Of a stretch of DNA of 64,000 nt, positions 1 to 9,779 are shown piece after piece. Numbering within the stretch: position 1 is the first letter of the stretch; each line of letters starts with the position of its first letter. The notes beneath the pieces were generated by a model. That model saw nothing but the letters and a program-made list of their open reading frames with translations, searched no databases and was not told the DNA's origin. The stretch is from Diadophis punctatus similis (taxonomy: Eukaryota > Chordata > Lepidosauria > Squamata > Dipsadidae): the NCBI GenBank assembly GCA_023053685.1, contig JALIGW010000001.1, positions 68,511,740-68,575,739 of the forward strand, read 5' to 3'. Both the position numbers and the translations under genes were made by a program.

Positions 1-731
1 GGGCTTCCTTATTATTACAGCTGCAGGCCATACCTATGTGTCATAGAACCAGGCAAATAGAAAACCTGCCACCCCTAAAAAGTACCCCAAATCCATCAAC
101 TGATGCACCCATACATTACTGCATGACCTGACAGAGTCTCAATCATACAGAGTTTTTTATTATTATTATAGACTTAAAAAAATAAATGCTCAACATGTGC
201 ACAACATTTCTCAAAGAACATTTTAGAAATGTAAATTAGCCTTATTCCCTCTGGCTAAAGAGGTCCATTGTGCTGTAAAATGATGTGCATGGGAAAAAAT
301 TATCTACACGACAACATTAAAATGCCCAAGACTTCCTTTCTTTAATGCAAAAATGTTTTTTGTCATAACCTTAGTTTCATGTCACTTTCTGCCTAATTGA
401 AATAAAAGTTAACAATTACAGTATTGCATCGTGACTATAATAAAATATAACCCCCTGCCACATAATTTGTGAGCTTTGACAAATAGCTAATGAGATTTGG
501 GCGGAAGAATTTCATGGCTGGGAAAGGAGACAGCTATAGAATTTAAGTGGAATGGAAAACATATCCTTCACAATCTAAAGAGGGAGCATGTAACTTCTCT
601 CCATTGAAGGGTCATGGCATGGCATGTTAAAAACATCCCAAGAAGTAGGGTAGACCAAAGTCCACTTTTGCAAGAGTTTGGGGGCTCAGCTGAATCCCAA
701 CTCTGTTAAAACTTTGTACTTATTTTGTCTC
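1..731. other. Unique AT-rich sequence, nothing recognised
   Basis: I see no repeat, splice pair or coding pattern here. Short A/T runs occur (for example around 170-185), and there is no reading frame of note. Confidence 0.5.
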
Positions 732-880
732 TTTAGTTTAGTTTAGTTTAGTTTAGTTTAGTTTAGTTTAGTTTAGTTTAGTTTAGTTTAGTTTAGTTTA
801 GTTTAGTTTAGTTTAGTTTAGTTTAGTTTAGTTTAGTTTAGTTTAGTTTAGTTTAGTTTAGTTTGCTTTACTTTACTTTA
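732..880 (-). repeat. (TAAAC)n pentanucleotide microsatellite, LINE tail
   Basis: About 26 uninterrupted copies of the unit (read as GTTTA on the plus strand) end near 864. Variant copies with a C in place of the G (ctttactttact) follow to 880. It directly abuts the 3' end of a minus-strand LINE at 881, so it is best explained as expansion of that element's short 3' tail. It is not telomeric, because the unit is not TTAGGG. Confidence 0.9.
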
Positions 881-1152
881 TTGTCATTACACCTCGTACA
901 AAGAAATTAAATGCCATCTTCAGTGTACATTATAACTATATATAAAAATAAAACACAAATATATATCCTTCGCATTCTATACAATTGAATTGAAAACCCC
1001 TGATATTGCATTAATATTGCACTATAATTCAATATGGTTACTGCCCTGGTATAGAAGCTGTTTTTCAGCCTATTTGTCCTTGTTTTTATTATCCTGTACC
1101 GTCTGCCAGATGGTAATAGTTCAAAAAATGGGTGCCCATGATGAGATGGATC
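865..1152 (-). mobile_element. L2/Rex-like LINE 3' end (distal part)
   Basis: Read on the minus strand, this encodes the end of a jockey-superfamily reverse transcriptase ORF. The characteristic block LLPSGRRYR is followed by KTRTNRLKNSFYTRAVTILN and a stop. A 3' UTR then ends in 'gtaatgacaataaag', the same terminal motif seen in the plus-strand copy near 39500. The pentanucleotide tail follows. The copy is 5'-truncated and split by a SINE; the rest is at 1387-1455. L2 versus Rex cannot be settled by eye. Confidence 0.8.
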
Positions 1153-1159
1153 TTTAAGA

Positions 1160-1379
1160 GACGAGGTGGTGCAGTGGTTAAAATGCAGCACTGCAGTTCA
1201 GCAGTTCAGCTGTTCAAATCTCACCGGCTCAAGGTTGACTCAGCCTTCCATCCTTCCGAGGTGGGTAAAATGAGGACCCAGATTGTGGGGGGCAATATGC
1301 TGAACTCTGTAAACCGCTTAGAGAGGGCTGTAAAGCACTATGAAGCGATATATAAGTCTAAGTGCTATTGCTATTGCTA
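1160..1379 (+). mobile_element. tRNA-derived SINE inserted in the LINE
   Basis: It has a tRNA-like head with an A box (tggtgcagtggtta) and a B box (gttcaaatctc). The body reads 'gtaaaatgaggacccaga', and the 3' end is 'tataagtctaagtgc' followed by (ctattg)n. The same family occurs at 20002 and 30920. The 7-bp sequence tttaaga flanks it at 1153-1159 and 1380-1386 and is a likely target-site duplication. The LINE reading frame resumes on the far side, which confirms that the SINE is the younger insertion. Confidence 0.85.
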
Positions 1380-1386
1380 TTTAAGA

Positions 1387-1455
1387 ATGTTTTGCACTTT
1401 CTTAAGGCAACGGCAGCTATAAAGCTTGTAACAAGCTGGGAAAAAGTTATTTTCA
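1387..1455 (-). mobile_element. L2/Rex-like LINE, proximal part beyond the SINE
   Basis: Minus-strand translation gives YSCRCLKKVQNILKD, which continues into PSHHGHPFFELL on the other side of the SINE. This matches the usual order in L2/Rex-type RT C-termini (a Y.SRCLRR..NIL.D block, then the DPSHPGH block). The 5' boundary is vague. Confidence 0.65.
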
Positions 1456-2006
1456 TCCAGTTTCTTTTATTCCAAATCCACAGACATACTTACATAATAG
1501 AAAAAGAAATAGATCTTTTTTATATATAAAATCTTCAAGTTTTTCTATCCAGTAAGGTAGTTCCATTTCCTTCCCAAGGGTGCTGCACAGGCATAGTGCT
1601 CAATACAGTTTACAGTCACTATTTACATGATTATCTATCTCAAACATAGAGATTTTGTAATGACCACCCATTGTTTGTGCAGGAGATATTAATAGCCTAT
1701 TTCCAATTACTCTGGAATTTAGCAGCCGTTTCCCCCTTCCAATGTTTTACTGCAGGAAAATATTTAATCCTTATTGACACAATCAAGATTGGTACTTTAT
1801 CCAGCATGCAACATTCTGTCAAAACTCATGAAAAAAAGGATTTTAAAAGATTGATTTTGTTGTTGTTAATAGTTGGTTTTACTTACTCTTAGTGTGGATG
1901 CTGGTTGGCCGCAACCTTTGAACACATTCTCAGTCTCCCTTCTCCATATGTTTGTCCTAGTTGTATAATGCTTAGAGAAATATATCAGTTCCTGATTGAA
2001 TGTTTA
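1456..2006. other. Unique sequence
   Basis: I recognise no gene or repeat. The 73-codon ORF at 1671-1892 has no identifiable motif and is of chance length for this base composition. Confidence 0.5.
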
Positions 2007-2580
2007 AAATAGTATCTTTCAAACTTGGTAACATTAAAATGTGTGGACTTCAAATCCCAAAATTTCCCAGACAGCATATATCCTAGGACAGTGATGGCGA
2101 ATCTTTTTTGGTTCGTGTGCCAAAAAGGGGGGGTGCGCGCGCTAGCGTGCGCATACGTACCCACACCCATTCCCTCCCCCCACGCATGCACACAACACCC
2201 CCACACACATGCTGCCCCCTGCGCATGTGCACACCCACCCACCCCCGCGCAAAGGCCTTACCGGAGCCTGGGACAGTAAAAAACGACGAAACGGGCAAAC
2301 TGGAAGTTCGGAAAAACGCACTTCCGGTTTGTCCGTTTCGTCGTTTTTTGCATTCCGGGGCTTCAGGAAGCTTCCCTGAACCCTCCGGAGTGCAAAAAAC
2401 AGCTCACCGGCAAACCGGAAGTGCGTTTTTCCGCACTTCCGGTTTGCCGGTGGGCAACGCTCGCGTGCCCTCCGCTATGGCTCCGCGTGCCACCTGTGGC
2501 ACGCGTGCCATAGGTTCGCCATCACGGTCCTAGGAGCTGAGGTCTACAGATCTTAAAGTTGCCAGGCTTGAAAAATAATG
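2007..2580. mobile_element. Older palindromic MITE, interrupted at 2089-2527
   Basis: The left arm (caaacttggtaacatt ... gtgtggacttcaaatccca) and the right arm (gaggtctacagatctt ... gttgccaggcttgaaa) are degenerate inverted copies of each other. They match the arms of the intact element at 34289-34423. The inter-arm region now contains the younger hAT MITE. No terminal duplication is readable because the ends are eroded. Confidence 0.7.
2089..2527. mobile_element. hAT-type MITE, 439 bp, with two internal hairpins
   Basis: The terminal inverted repeats are cagtgatggcga and tcgccatcacgg. A perfect 8-bp duplication, tcctagga, lies at 2081-2088 and 2528-2535; it is the length typical of hAT transposition and happens to be palindromic. 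The interior is GC-rich and holds two separate long inverted repeats, about 2281-2347 and 2400-2452, both built on the motif 'gcacttccggttt'. There is no transposase ORF, so the element is non-autonomous. The ORFs crossing it on both strands are artefacts of the palindromes. Confidence 0.92.
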
Positions 2581-2680
2581 GTTTAAAGCAAGGGTTTAAA
2601 CTATGGTTCTGCCTATGAGCAGGGGTTTATGGTAGAGCTGGCTATGTTGATTGTTAAATATGAAGATTACCTTGTATCAG

Positions 2681-2820
2681 CCAAATTGGTGTTTAATTTT
2701 ATGTGGCTTTATAATATATTTTTAACATTTTCATTTATTGTATTGGTTTGATGTTTTGCCCTGTTTTTAACCCCTGTTTATGATCTGCCCAGAGTCCTAT
2801 TTATAGATAAATAAATAAGT
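2681..2820 (+). mobile_element. CR1-L3-like LINE 3' UTR remnant
   Basis: The stretch ending 'gatctgcccagagtcc ... ataaataaataa' resembles the standard L3 3' end (cgcccagagtc, then a short AAAT tail), as in the well-preserved copy at 23950. Only the non-coding end can be seen. Confidence 0.5.
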
Positions 2821-3765
2821 TAAGATGTCTTACTTTGGAAGCAGAGCAGGACCTAGTTAATAGTTGAATCAGAGATCAAGAGGAAATCAAGGGGCTAGTA
2901 GCTAGACTGGGAAGTTAAAAATAATAATCAGAAAGCAGTTATAAATCAGTTCCATACTGTTTCCAAAACAAAAACAAAAAATTGCACGGAAAGCCAAACT
3001 CGAAAGAATATTACAGGGCTATTGTCTCAATGAGGCAAATAATTTTTAAATGTTTTTTTCAAAAATCATGGAAAAGTTTTTGTTGCTTCTGAAGAGTTGC
3101 AAATTTTTTAAAAATTATTTCTCTTCAAATAAAATAGTCCTCCTATGACCTGGATTCAGTAGGCCCTTCCCAACATCCTTTTCTTATTAGGCCCACTTTA
3201 GTTCCCTCAGAAACTAAATCATCCCTCAGGAAAAAACAACTCTCTCAATATTTTAAGGAATGATTTTGGACCTCAATTGTCAATTTCCTTTTCTGTCTTC
3301 AGCCTCTTAAGCTGACCTCAGAACTGATTTTATAAATGTCTATAATATATATTATAATAACTTCTTAAAAGCTGTTCTTTGCTTCTTCTAAAAGGCTCTG
3401 TGTTGCATCAATCCAACAGTTATCCTTAAAAGAATGAGCAGAAAACAACATCCCACAGATGAGCTTCATTCTAGCAACAGGACTTTTTTTCTCTCCTCTT
3501 TCTGCAAATCCCATGTTGTCTCCAATTTCCTTTATGAGTTTCTGATGGCTCCCAAAGAGCTACAAATCTGTTTTTTCCTCTCTCGATGATGAAAACCACT
3601 AATTGGATGCTGCCTTCTGTAATTACACCAAGAGAGAACGTTGCCAGTGATAGCTGGCCAGCATTGGAACTTCCCACTGACGTATATGCACAATTTGGCA
3701 CTAATTCATAATTTGTGGATACCAAGTCATATCTTTTAACTGGGCATCCTCTTTGTTAGAGATAT
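2821..3765. other. Unique AT-rich sequence
   Basis: No repeat family or coding signal is recognised. The 84-codon minus-strand ORF at 3471-3725 has no known motif. Confidence 0.45.
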
Positions 3766-3769
3766 ACAT

Positions 3770-3945
3770 GATCTTTCCTTCAGGAGCTCAGAACTTTTCA
3801 ATTCTTTTCGACCCTGTAAAGTAGGTTGGCTTGAGAGATAAGGTCTGCCACTCCAGGTCACCCCATGGCAAAGTGTGGCTGTGAACCAAATATTCCTGCT
3901 CCTAAATCCAACAACTTAATCACTGCATCACACTAATTCTGTGTT
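3770..3945 (-). mobile_element. Degenerate MIR-like SINE remnant
   Basis: The plus strand reads 'accctgtaaagtaggttgg ... aggtcaccccatggc ... aatcactgcatcacac'. These are recognisable decayed blocks of the reverse complement of an amniote MIR/tRNA-like SINE (accctgtgaggtaggt; aaggtcacccagc; taaccactacacc). The copy is old and has no flanking duplication. Confidence 0.5.
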
Positions 3946-4165
3946 TGAATTACTTATCTTTGTATCTGAAATCAGAATACAGAAATAAATGAATTTTCAT
4001 TGCTGCATTTGATGAAGAATCAGCTGTTGCTTTTATGAGCATGCTTGGGATGGGATCTATTGGTTGGTTGGTTGGTTGATTAATTGATCAGTACTATATA
4101 GTGTCACGCTATACTGATGTACTAAACAGTGTTACAGCAAGATTTTAAATACATACCATATATAG

Positions 4166-4445
4166 CAGGGGCGGGTTCCTCTTACCTGCCTACTGGTGCG
4201 CTGCACGCGCATCATCACACATGCGCAGAAGCAAAAAATCAAAATTTCTTGCGCGCATCCCCTCACAAGATTTTGCTTCCGCACATGCTCAGGAAGCATA
4301 AAAAAGGCCAAATATGCAGAAAAAAAGATGGCACCATGCGACGGACCGGCGAAGACAGCACCAGAGCCATTGCGTGCAAATTGCGCAATCGTCGGGCTGC
4401 TACCAGGACGACAGAGTGGACCGCACCGGTAGGAACCCACCACTA
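4166..4445. mobile_element. Foldback hAT MITE, family A (ggtgggttcc ends)
   Basis: The ends are caggggcgggttcc and ggaacccaccacta. Flanking 8-mers atatatag and gtatgtag differ by two transitions, a plausible decayed hAT duplication. The interior holds inverted GC-rich blocks with the 'acatgcgcagaagc' motif. Other copies of the family are at 25310, 46698, 59092 and 61396. The overlapping ORFs on both strands are by-products. Confidence 0.82.
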
Positions 4446-5285
4446 GTATGTAGGCATGCCGGAGGGAGGGGAAATCAGGAAGCAACAGGAGAAGAAACGG
4501 CAAATCACCTCCTCTGCATACAGAAGATATTGTCTTGCACTGATAAAAGTAATACCTGAGGAAGGGAACCTGTATATCTGTGTAATTTTCAGCTGGTTAC
4601 CTGGGGAAAACTGCATTTATTATACTTAGGCAAAATCATTTATCAAACTGACTTGGGAAGGTCCTGTTCACAGAATGGTCTTTTCCAGATAACCCCAGGG
4701 ATATTTACTTTTTTTTTTTACAATTTGGGCTTATATTTATTCAATCCAATTAATATGTATGTGTAGGCGTGGGAAATCAGGATGGGGACCAGTATTACTC
4801 ATAGATAGGGAATCTTGTCCCCTGAAGAAAAATGAACAAATTTATCTACTAAGGGAGGAAATAGAGGCAGACAGCTTTGCAAATGCTGAAAGAAAATCAA
4901 AAAGTAGCCACAATTAGAATAGTATGTGAGATCTTAGCTGTCTTTCTACCAGGCATACAATATCAACAGCATTAAGCATATTTTAAGATTGTTGAACAGA
5001 TAACTCTTTGTCTCTTTGCCTCACCTTCATCCCTTTGTTTTCCAATTATAATGAGCTGCATTAAAATTATCTGCAAATTTTCTTATTTTGGTGGCTAATC
5101 CAATCCAATAATATATTCAATCTTTTTTTCATAATGATACAGGGCGGAATGTATGAATCTAAGCAACTGGTTCCCTTTATACCCTCAAATCCTTCTCATT
5201 TAGTTTAATTTTCTGCTGCTTCTCACTTTCTAATATGCACACACATGGGAATAAAATAATCTCAAAGATAGTGAGAGCATTCAAA
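4446..5285. other. Unique sequence
   Basis: Nothing recognisable apart from short T runs (about 4712-4722, 5125). Confidence 0.45.
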
Positions 5286-5297
5286 TTCAAAATGTAT

Positions 5298-5392
<95 letters not shown>

Positions 5393-5398
5393 TTTTTG
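5286..5398 (-). repeat. (AAAT)n tetranucleotide array, L3 tail
   Basis: About 26 perfect units of TTTA on the plus strand. It abuts the 3' UTR of the minus-strand L3 LINE at 5399, so it is an expanded poly-(AAAT) tail. The predicted FIYLFIYL peptide across it is not a gene. Confidence 0.93.
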
Positions 5399-5995
5399 GT
5401 TCTTTTATGCTGCCCTACTCCCGAGGGACTCAGGGCGGCGTACAACAAATTTTACGAGAACACTAATAAAAAACAGAAGTTAAAAATGGCAATTAAAAAT
5501 GTACAAAACGTTAAAAATATTCACCATCAGTCATACCGGGGGGGAGCTCAGATTGGAATTAGTCTCCTCCCCCTGCCTGCAGGAAGAGCCATGTCTTGAC
5601 GGCTTTTCGGAAGGCCAGCAGGGTGGGAATGGTACGGGTCTCTGGGGGAAGTTGGTTCCAGAGCACGCCCCCCCCCCCACAGAGAAGGCCCTCCCCCTGG
5701 GGCCCGCCAACCGACATTGTTTGGCTGACGGGACCTGGAGGAGACCCACTCTGTGGGCCCTAACCGGTCGAAGGGAAGTATGAGGCAGAATGCGGTCCCG
5801 AAGGTAACCTGGTCCTAAGCCATGCAGGGCTTTAAAGATGATGATCAACACCTTGAATTGTACCCGGAGACCGATGGGCAACCAGTGCAGCTTGCGGAGT
5901 ATAGGTGTAACGTGGGTGTACCTTGGCACACCCACCACAGCACGCGCAGCCGCATTTTGCACCAACTGAAGTCTCCGAATACTCTTCAACTGTAT
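5399..5995 (-). mobile_element. CR1-L3 LINE 3' fragment, 5'-truncated
   Basis: The minus-strand reading frame (start of similarity at about 5989) encodes the distal RT/C-terminal region: KSIRRLQLVQNAAARAVVG, then LRKLHWLPIGLRVQFKVL, then GPGYLRDRILPHTSLRP, then PSAKQCRLAGPRGRAFSV. The last part carries a frameshift in a C-run at 5669-5679 where related copies read on into LWNQLPPE. The 3' UTR contains 'gccgccctgagtccc', the L3 hallmark. CR1-clade elements usually leave no target duplication, and none is seen. The fragment lacks the catalytic RT core, so it is dead. Confidence 0.88.
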
Positions 5996-6795
5996 TCAAA
6001 TACAGTTCATGACCAGCAAGGTAAGAAAAAAAATTCAGAACCAATTACCAAATACAACCAAGTCAGTATAACAGTTTTAGGAAACAAAAAACTTTAGACA
6101 TAAAACCAAGGGAAGGGAAAAATTGAATAAAATAAGGTAAAACAATATAAAGGATGTTTTTTTTTAAAAAAAAGTAGTAAATACAATAGGATAAATGAAT
6201 AACCCCATAAGTAAGGCACCTTATGTCTTCAGATGAAAATTTCTGTAGATAGGAATTTTTGATCACATATGCTACAAATTTGTGAGTAAAAAATAGACCA
6301 CTTGTCCGTCATAGAAATTGGGGTATTGTTAAAGAATGATAAATGTATGACTGTGCATATATATCAAGATATTGTACCTTGATAAAATACCATCAAGGAG
6401 AATTAATGGGGCCAGCGTTTAAGCCAGAAAGCAGGCATTTAAGCTAAGAAGGATGTCAGCAAATGCAGATTCTTGCCTCCAGTGGAATCATACTAGCTTC
6501 CATGAGGATTAAAGCACAGCATGGAACATCAAAAATGAAGCACAGCATGGAACATCAAAAAGTGCTTGTAAGAAACTAGACTAAGAAATGTTTAAAGACT
6601 TTAAATCATTGTAGGTACATATCTGTGCAGGTGAGGACATAAATGCAAATATTAGTGAAAGTTCCTAATTGTGCTCTTGATATTTTTGACACTCACTGGA
6701 TTGGTCCAGTGATATTCCTATTGATACTCTTATTTTTCTTGGGAGAAAGAGAATCAAAGAATGAAGTAACTTTAGACTAGTCCCTGTTTTTGTGT
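5996..6795. other. Unique sequence with a small tandem duplication
   Basis: Largely unclassified. At about 6510-6561 a 27-bp segment beginning 'aagcacagcatggaacatc' occurs twice in tandem. Confidence 0.45.
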
Positions 6796-6818
6796 TCTGT
6801 TCTGTTCTGTTCTGTTTC
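6796..6818 (+). repeat. Short (TTCTG)n microsatellite
   Basis: Four tandem ttctg units. Confidence 0.8.
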
Positions 6819-6882
6819 CTTGCCAAATAGGCAATTTGGATCCTTCATGAAGACATGTACTTATACAGTGTATAGTAAAAAA

Positions 6883-6945
6883 TCTCTCTCTCCCTCCCTC
6901 TCTTTCTTTCTGTGTGTGTGAGTATGTGTATATACACACACACAA
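6883..6945 (+). repeat. Compound CT / TG / TA microsatellite
   Basis: A run of tctc/cctc units is followed by tgtgtg, then tatacacacaca. Confidence 0.75.
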
Positions 6946-7050
6946 ACCTCTTGTTCCTTTAGAACTGTAAAATTTGCTGTAGAAATAGATATGTAAATCA
7001 CATACATTTTACAAAGAAAATTGATACAAATATAATAAACTATAGCAAGG

Positions 7051-7112
7051 TCCTTCCTTCCTTCCTCCCTCCCTCCCTCCCTCCCTTCCTCCCTTCCTTC
7101 CTTCCTTCCTTT
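7051..7112 (+). repeat. (TTCC)n/(CTCC)n pyrimidine tract
   Basis: This is a 60-bp pure pyrimidine block of ccttcc and ccctcc units. Nothing else is recognised between here and the MITE at 7597 except a short (ATAG)n at 7559-7573. Confidence 0.85.
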
Positions 7113-7596
7113 TTAAATGGATGTCACTTTCAAGCAAGCTTTCTCTTATTTCCTTTTCATTCTATTATTGGCTAGATCAGATGTTTAAATTTTATTCTAA
7201 AATGATTGGGATTGTATGATTATCTCAATCATACCATATACTAAGACAAAAATGAAACGATGGTTGACTATTTTGTCCTCCTAAATTTAGGCCAGAATTT
7301 CTTGTTTCTATTTCTATTTCATAATAAATTTGTTTAAAGTGGATGAATCTCAATATTTTTTTCACCTGTATCAGTTTTCTTTATCTTTAAGACACAGATT
7401 ATATGCAGTTCCTAAAATCTCCTGTGCTTTGAATCTTTGCTTTTGGATTTTCTGGCCAAAAATACTCTCACATCATGAGAAATGTCTTTTTCAAGATTAT
7501 CTATGATTATTCCTCTATTTCTAATATTAGAATTAGGAGTTGAGAGGCTAATACATCTGTATAGATAGATAGATGACAGAGAGAGAGGGAGGGAGG

Positions 7597-7864
7597 CAGG
7601 GGTGAAATGCTCCCGGTTCACTTTTACCTGTCTGTCGTCGGTGAGCCAATTGCGCAGGTAGCGCAGCGCTCCGCCCACCCGCCGGGACAACGGCATTTGA
7701 GTTCTTTTACCCTCTGCACATGCACAAAGTGTTCTATGCATATGCAGAGGGTAAAAGAACTCAAATGGCAGTGTCCCGGTGGGTGGGCGGAGCGCCATGC
7801 TACCTGCGCGATCGGCTCACCGATGACAGACAGGTAAAAGCGAACCGGGAGCATTTCATCCCTG
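7597..7864. mobile_element. Foldback hAT MITE, family B (gtgaaatgctcc ends), 268 bp
   Basis: The TIRs are caggggtgaaatgctccc and its inverted partner gggagcatttcatccctg. A perfect 8-bp duplication, gagggagg, lies at 7589-7596 and 7865-7872. The two halves are nearly perfect inverted copies meeting near 7728, so the whole element can fold into one long hairpin. The mirror-image ORFs on both strands follow from this. No transposase. Confidence 0.93.
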
Positions 7865-7876
7865 GAGGGAGGGCTT

Positions 7877-7917
7877 GGCAGAGACAGAGACAGAGACAGA
7901 GACAGAGACAGAGACAT
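7877..7917 (+). repeat. (GAGACA)n hexanucleotide microsatellite
   Basis: About six perfect units, immediately 3' of the family B MITE. Confidence 0.9.
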
Positions 7918-8830
7918 GGATGATTGGAAACAACTTCTGTCCATCCAGACAGTTCCATTAAACTAGACAGGAATTATTATAAATTATCATCTGTAATGCA
8001 ATAAAAAGCCATCTTTTCAAACCACTTTCAAAAAAGGGAGAAAAGATACAGTAGTGTTCTTGACAGAGCTGAATAGCTAGGTAGATGGAGCTCAGACTAA
8101 AAGTACAAGTACCATTCTTGTATTATATGGTTTCTACATGCTCTTTTTACATCAGACTGACTACTCCATTCTGCACTCATTATAGTTTGAGTAATTTCAA
8201 ATTCCTTTATGTCCCCTTGGTGACAAGAACAAATAACAAATACTGCTTGGCATCATAATACTTTGAAACCCTGCTAAAAATCTACTGGACTGGAATGACC
8301 CTTGTGATTGGCCCTTCCCTCATGATTCTTATTATTTGCTCTTAGTTCTTTATATCCTTGGATGATCAAGTATCATCTTCTTTCCACTAATTAGTAGGAA
8401 TAATTCATGTGATTGATTCAGGATAAAAAAGGAGGAGGCGGAGACCAATATTACCAAGATAGCAGCATGAAAAATTCAAAATTCAAATAACTTTATTGCT
8501 ATCATTAACCAGCTGAAAGCATGAAAAAAAAAATATGATTCACCACTACCATCACACCATGATTCACTGTGGAGGTGTTTTTTAAAACAAACAAACAAAC
8601 AAACATTACTATCCTGAGGTGATATTTTGCCATGAAGCCTGAAGTTTGTATGGGTAGATCTATCACCATCCCATTATAAGGGATGATCCCACCTTCCCTT
8701 AACTTCCAGCAGAGTGATTTTTGAAGTTTAATCTTGCCTTTAAAAAGGGAGGTGTCTGAGAGGAAATCAGATAAATCTTGAATTTATGTATAGAGAGTAA
8801 AAAGTTAAATAGCAGATTGTTGGGGGTGGG
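7918..8830. other. Unique sequence
   Basis: No gene recognised. It contains a short (AAAC)n at 8587-8607 and an A-run at 8524-8532. Confidence 0.45.
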
Positions 8831-9413
8831 AGTTATGTGACAGGAAATGGACAATTTTATAATCTACCAAGCATTATGTTTTCCCACACATTGAAGGAAG
8901 AGTCCAGGATGGGTTACTCTAGCCCCATAGTTCTATGGACTGGGTTGAACTTTCTGAGGATCTGCCTCCCTGATGATGTCCTCAGTCATTCAACTCAGTC
9001 CTCAGCTCATGGACGCTTTTCCTTCAGCTCCTGTGAGCTTTGGATTGTTCAATTGTGCTATTTCTTAATCCATCCTGGACTTTCCCTGATTTTTATTTTC
9101 TGTTTTTCCTGGAATGACATTTTTTTGTTTACCTAAGGATCTATGCGACTTTGACTGTAAGTGCCTGTCTCGTGCTGCCTTTGGGCGCCCGAGTAAGCTG
9201 CTTTATTGAATTGCTTGGGGCTGGCTGCGTGGACCGTGCTAAGGAGCAGGGCTTTTTAAATCTTGGCCCTGCTCAAGGTTTGAGACCAATTGTCAACGAT
9301 TTCGGCTGATGGTTGGAGCTGCGGCTTGCTTTATCAGCTGTTCTTTGAAGTGCTTCCCTTGCCTTTCGGCTGTGGCGTGGACAGCGTGCACCTTCCCCAT
9401 TATTTTTGCAGGT
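8831..9413 (+). other. Unclassified higher-GC block, possibly 5' part of a retroelement
   Basis: Base composition is less AT-rich than the flanks, and it leads directly into the DIRS-like coding remnant at 9414. I do not recognise motifs in it. It may be non-coding sequence of the same element. Confidence 0.3.
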
Positions 9414-9602
9414 TTCCGTCCCATGGTGTAGAGGGAGTGGATGCCCTCAGGGGCCCGGGGGGACTCCTTTACGCCTTCCCACCCTTGCCCCTGATTCTGG
9501 CCGTAATCAGGAAGATGCTGCAGGAACAAGCAGAGTTACTGTTGGTGGTGCCCCCACGCCCCATTTTGGCTTCCAGGTTGGTGTGGGTGGCAGAAATGGA
9601 GT
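9414..9602 (+). mobile_element. DIRS-like retrotransposon coding remnant
   Basis: The plus-strand frame reads VDALRGPGGLLYAFPPLPLI, then ILAVIRKMLQEQAELLLVVPP. The 'LYAFPP..LI' block followed by a helix and 'a.llLVaP' is familiar from the polyprotein of vertebrate DIRS tyrosine-recombinase retrotransposons, downstream of the RNase H region. Only this short piece survives, without recombinase or RT motifs, so the assignment rests on one block. Confidence 0.55.
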
Positions 9603-9603
9603 A

Positions 9604-9768
9604 GAAAGGTAGGGCATGCTGGGGGGAATCTGCAGAGATTGGGGATGGCCCCGTCCTCCACGCATGCGCAGCAGAGACCCAAAGACCAGCTGGTCGGCGG
9701 GAGGCGCACGTGCATGTGCTAAGCTAGGGCAATGGCTAGTGTGCCCGCAGACAGGCTCTATAGGTTTG
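9604..9768. mobile_element. hAT MITE right-end fragment (same family as 2089)
   Basis: It ends in 'ctataggtttgccatcatgg', matching the right terminus of the 2089-2527 element (cataggttcgccatcacgg). It also carries the GC-rich 'cacgcatgcgcagc' core. No matching left end is found, so it is truncated or was rearranged against the DIRS remnant. Confidence 0.6.
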
Positions 9769-9779
9769 CCATCATGGTT

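Noticed and set aside
732..880. Possible interstitial telomeric repeat
   Set aside because: The unit is GTTTA/TAAAC, not TTAGGG, and it sits on a LINE 3' tail.
1160..1250. tRNA gene-like A and B boxes
   Set aside because: The body and tail show tRNA-derived SINEs (also 13400, 16453, 20002, 30920, 42952). No cloverleaf with an intact anticodon arm was made out.
2108..2533. 141-codon ORF
   Set aside because: Lies wholly inside a hAT MITE and ends at its terminus. Composition follows the GC-rich hairpins.
5235..5483. Open frame with repeated FIYL residues
   Set aside because: It is only translation of the (TTTA)n array. The same holds for 23894-24163 and 37654-38059.
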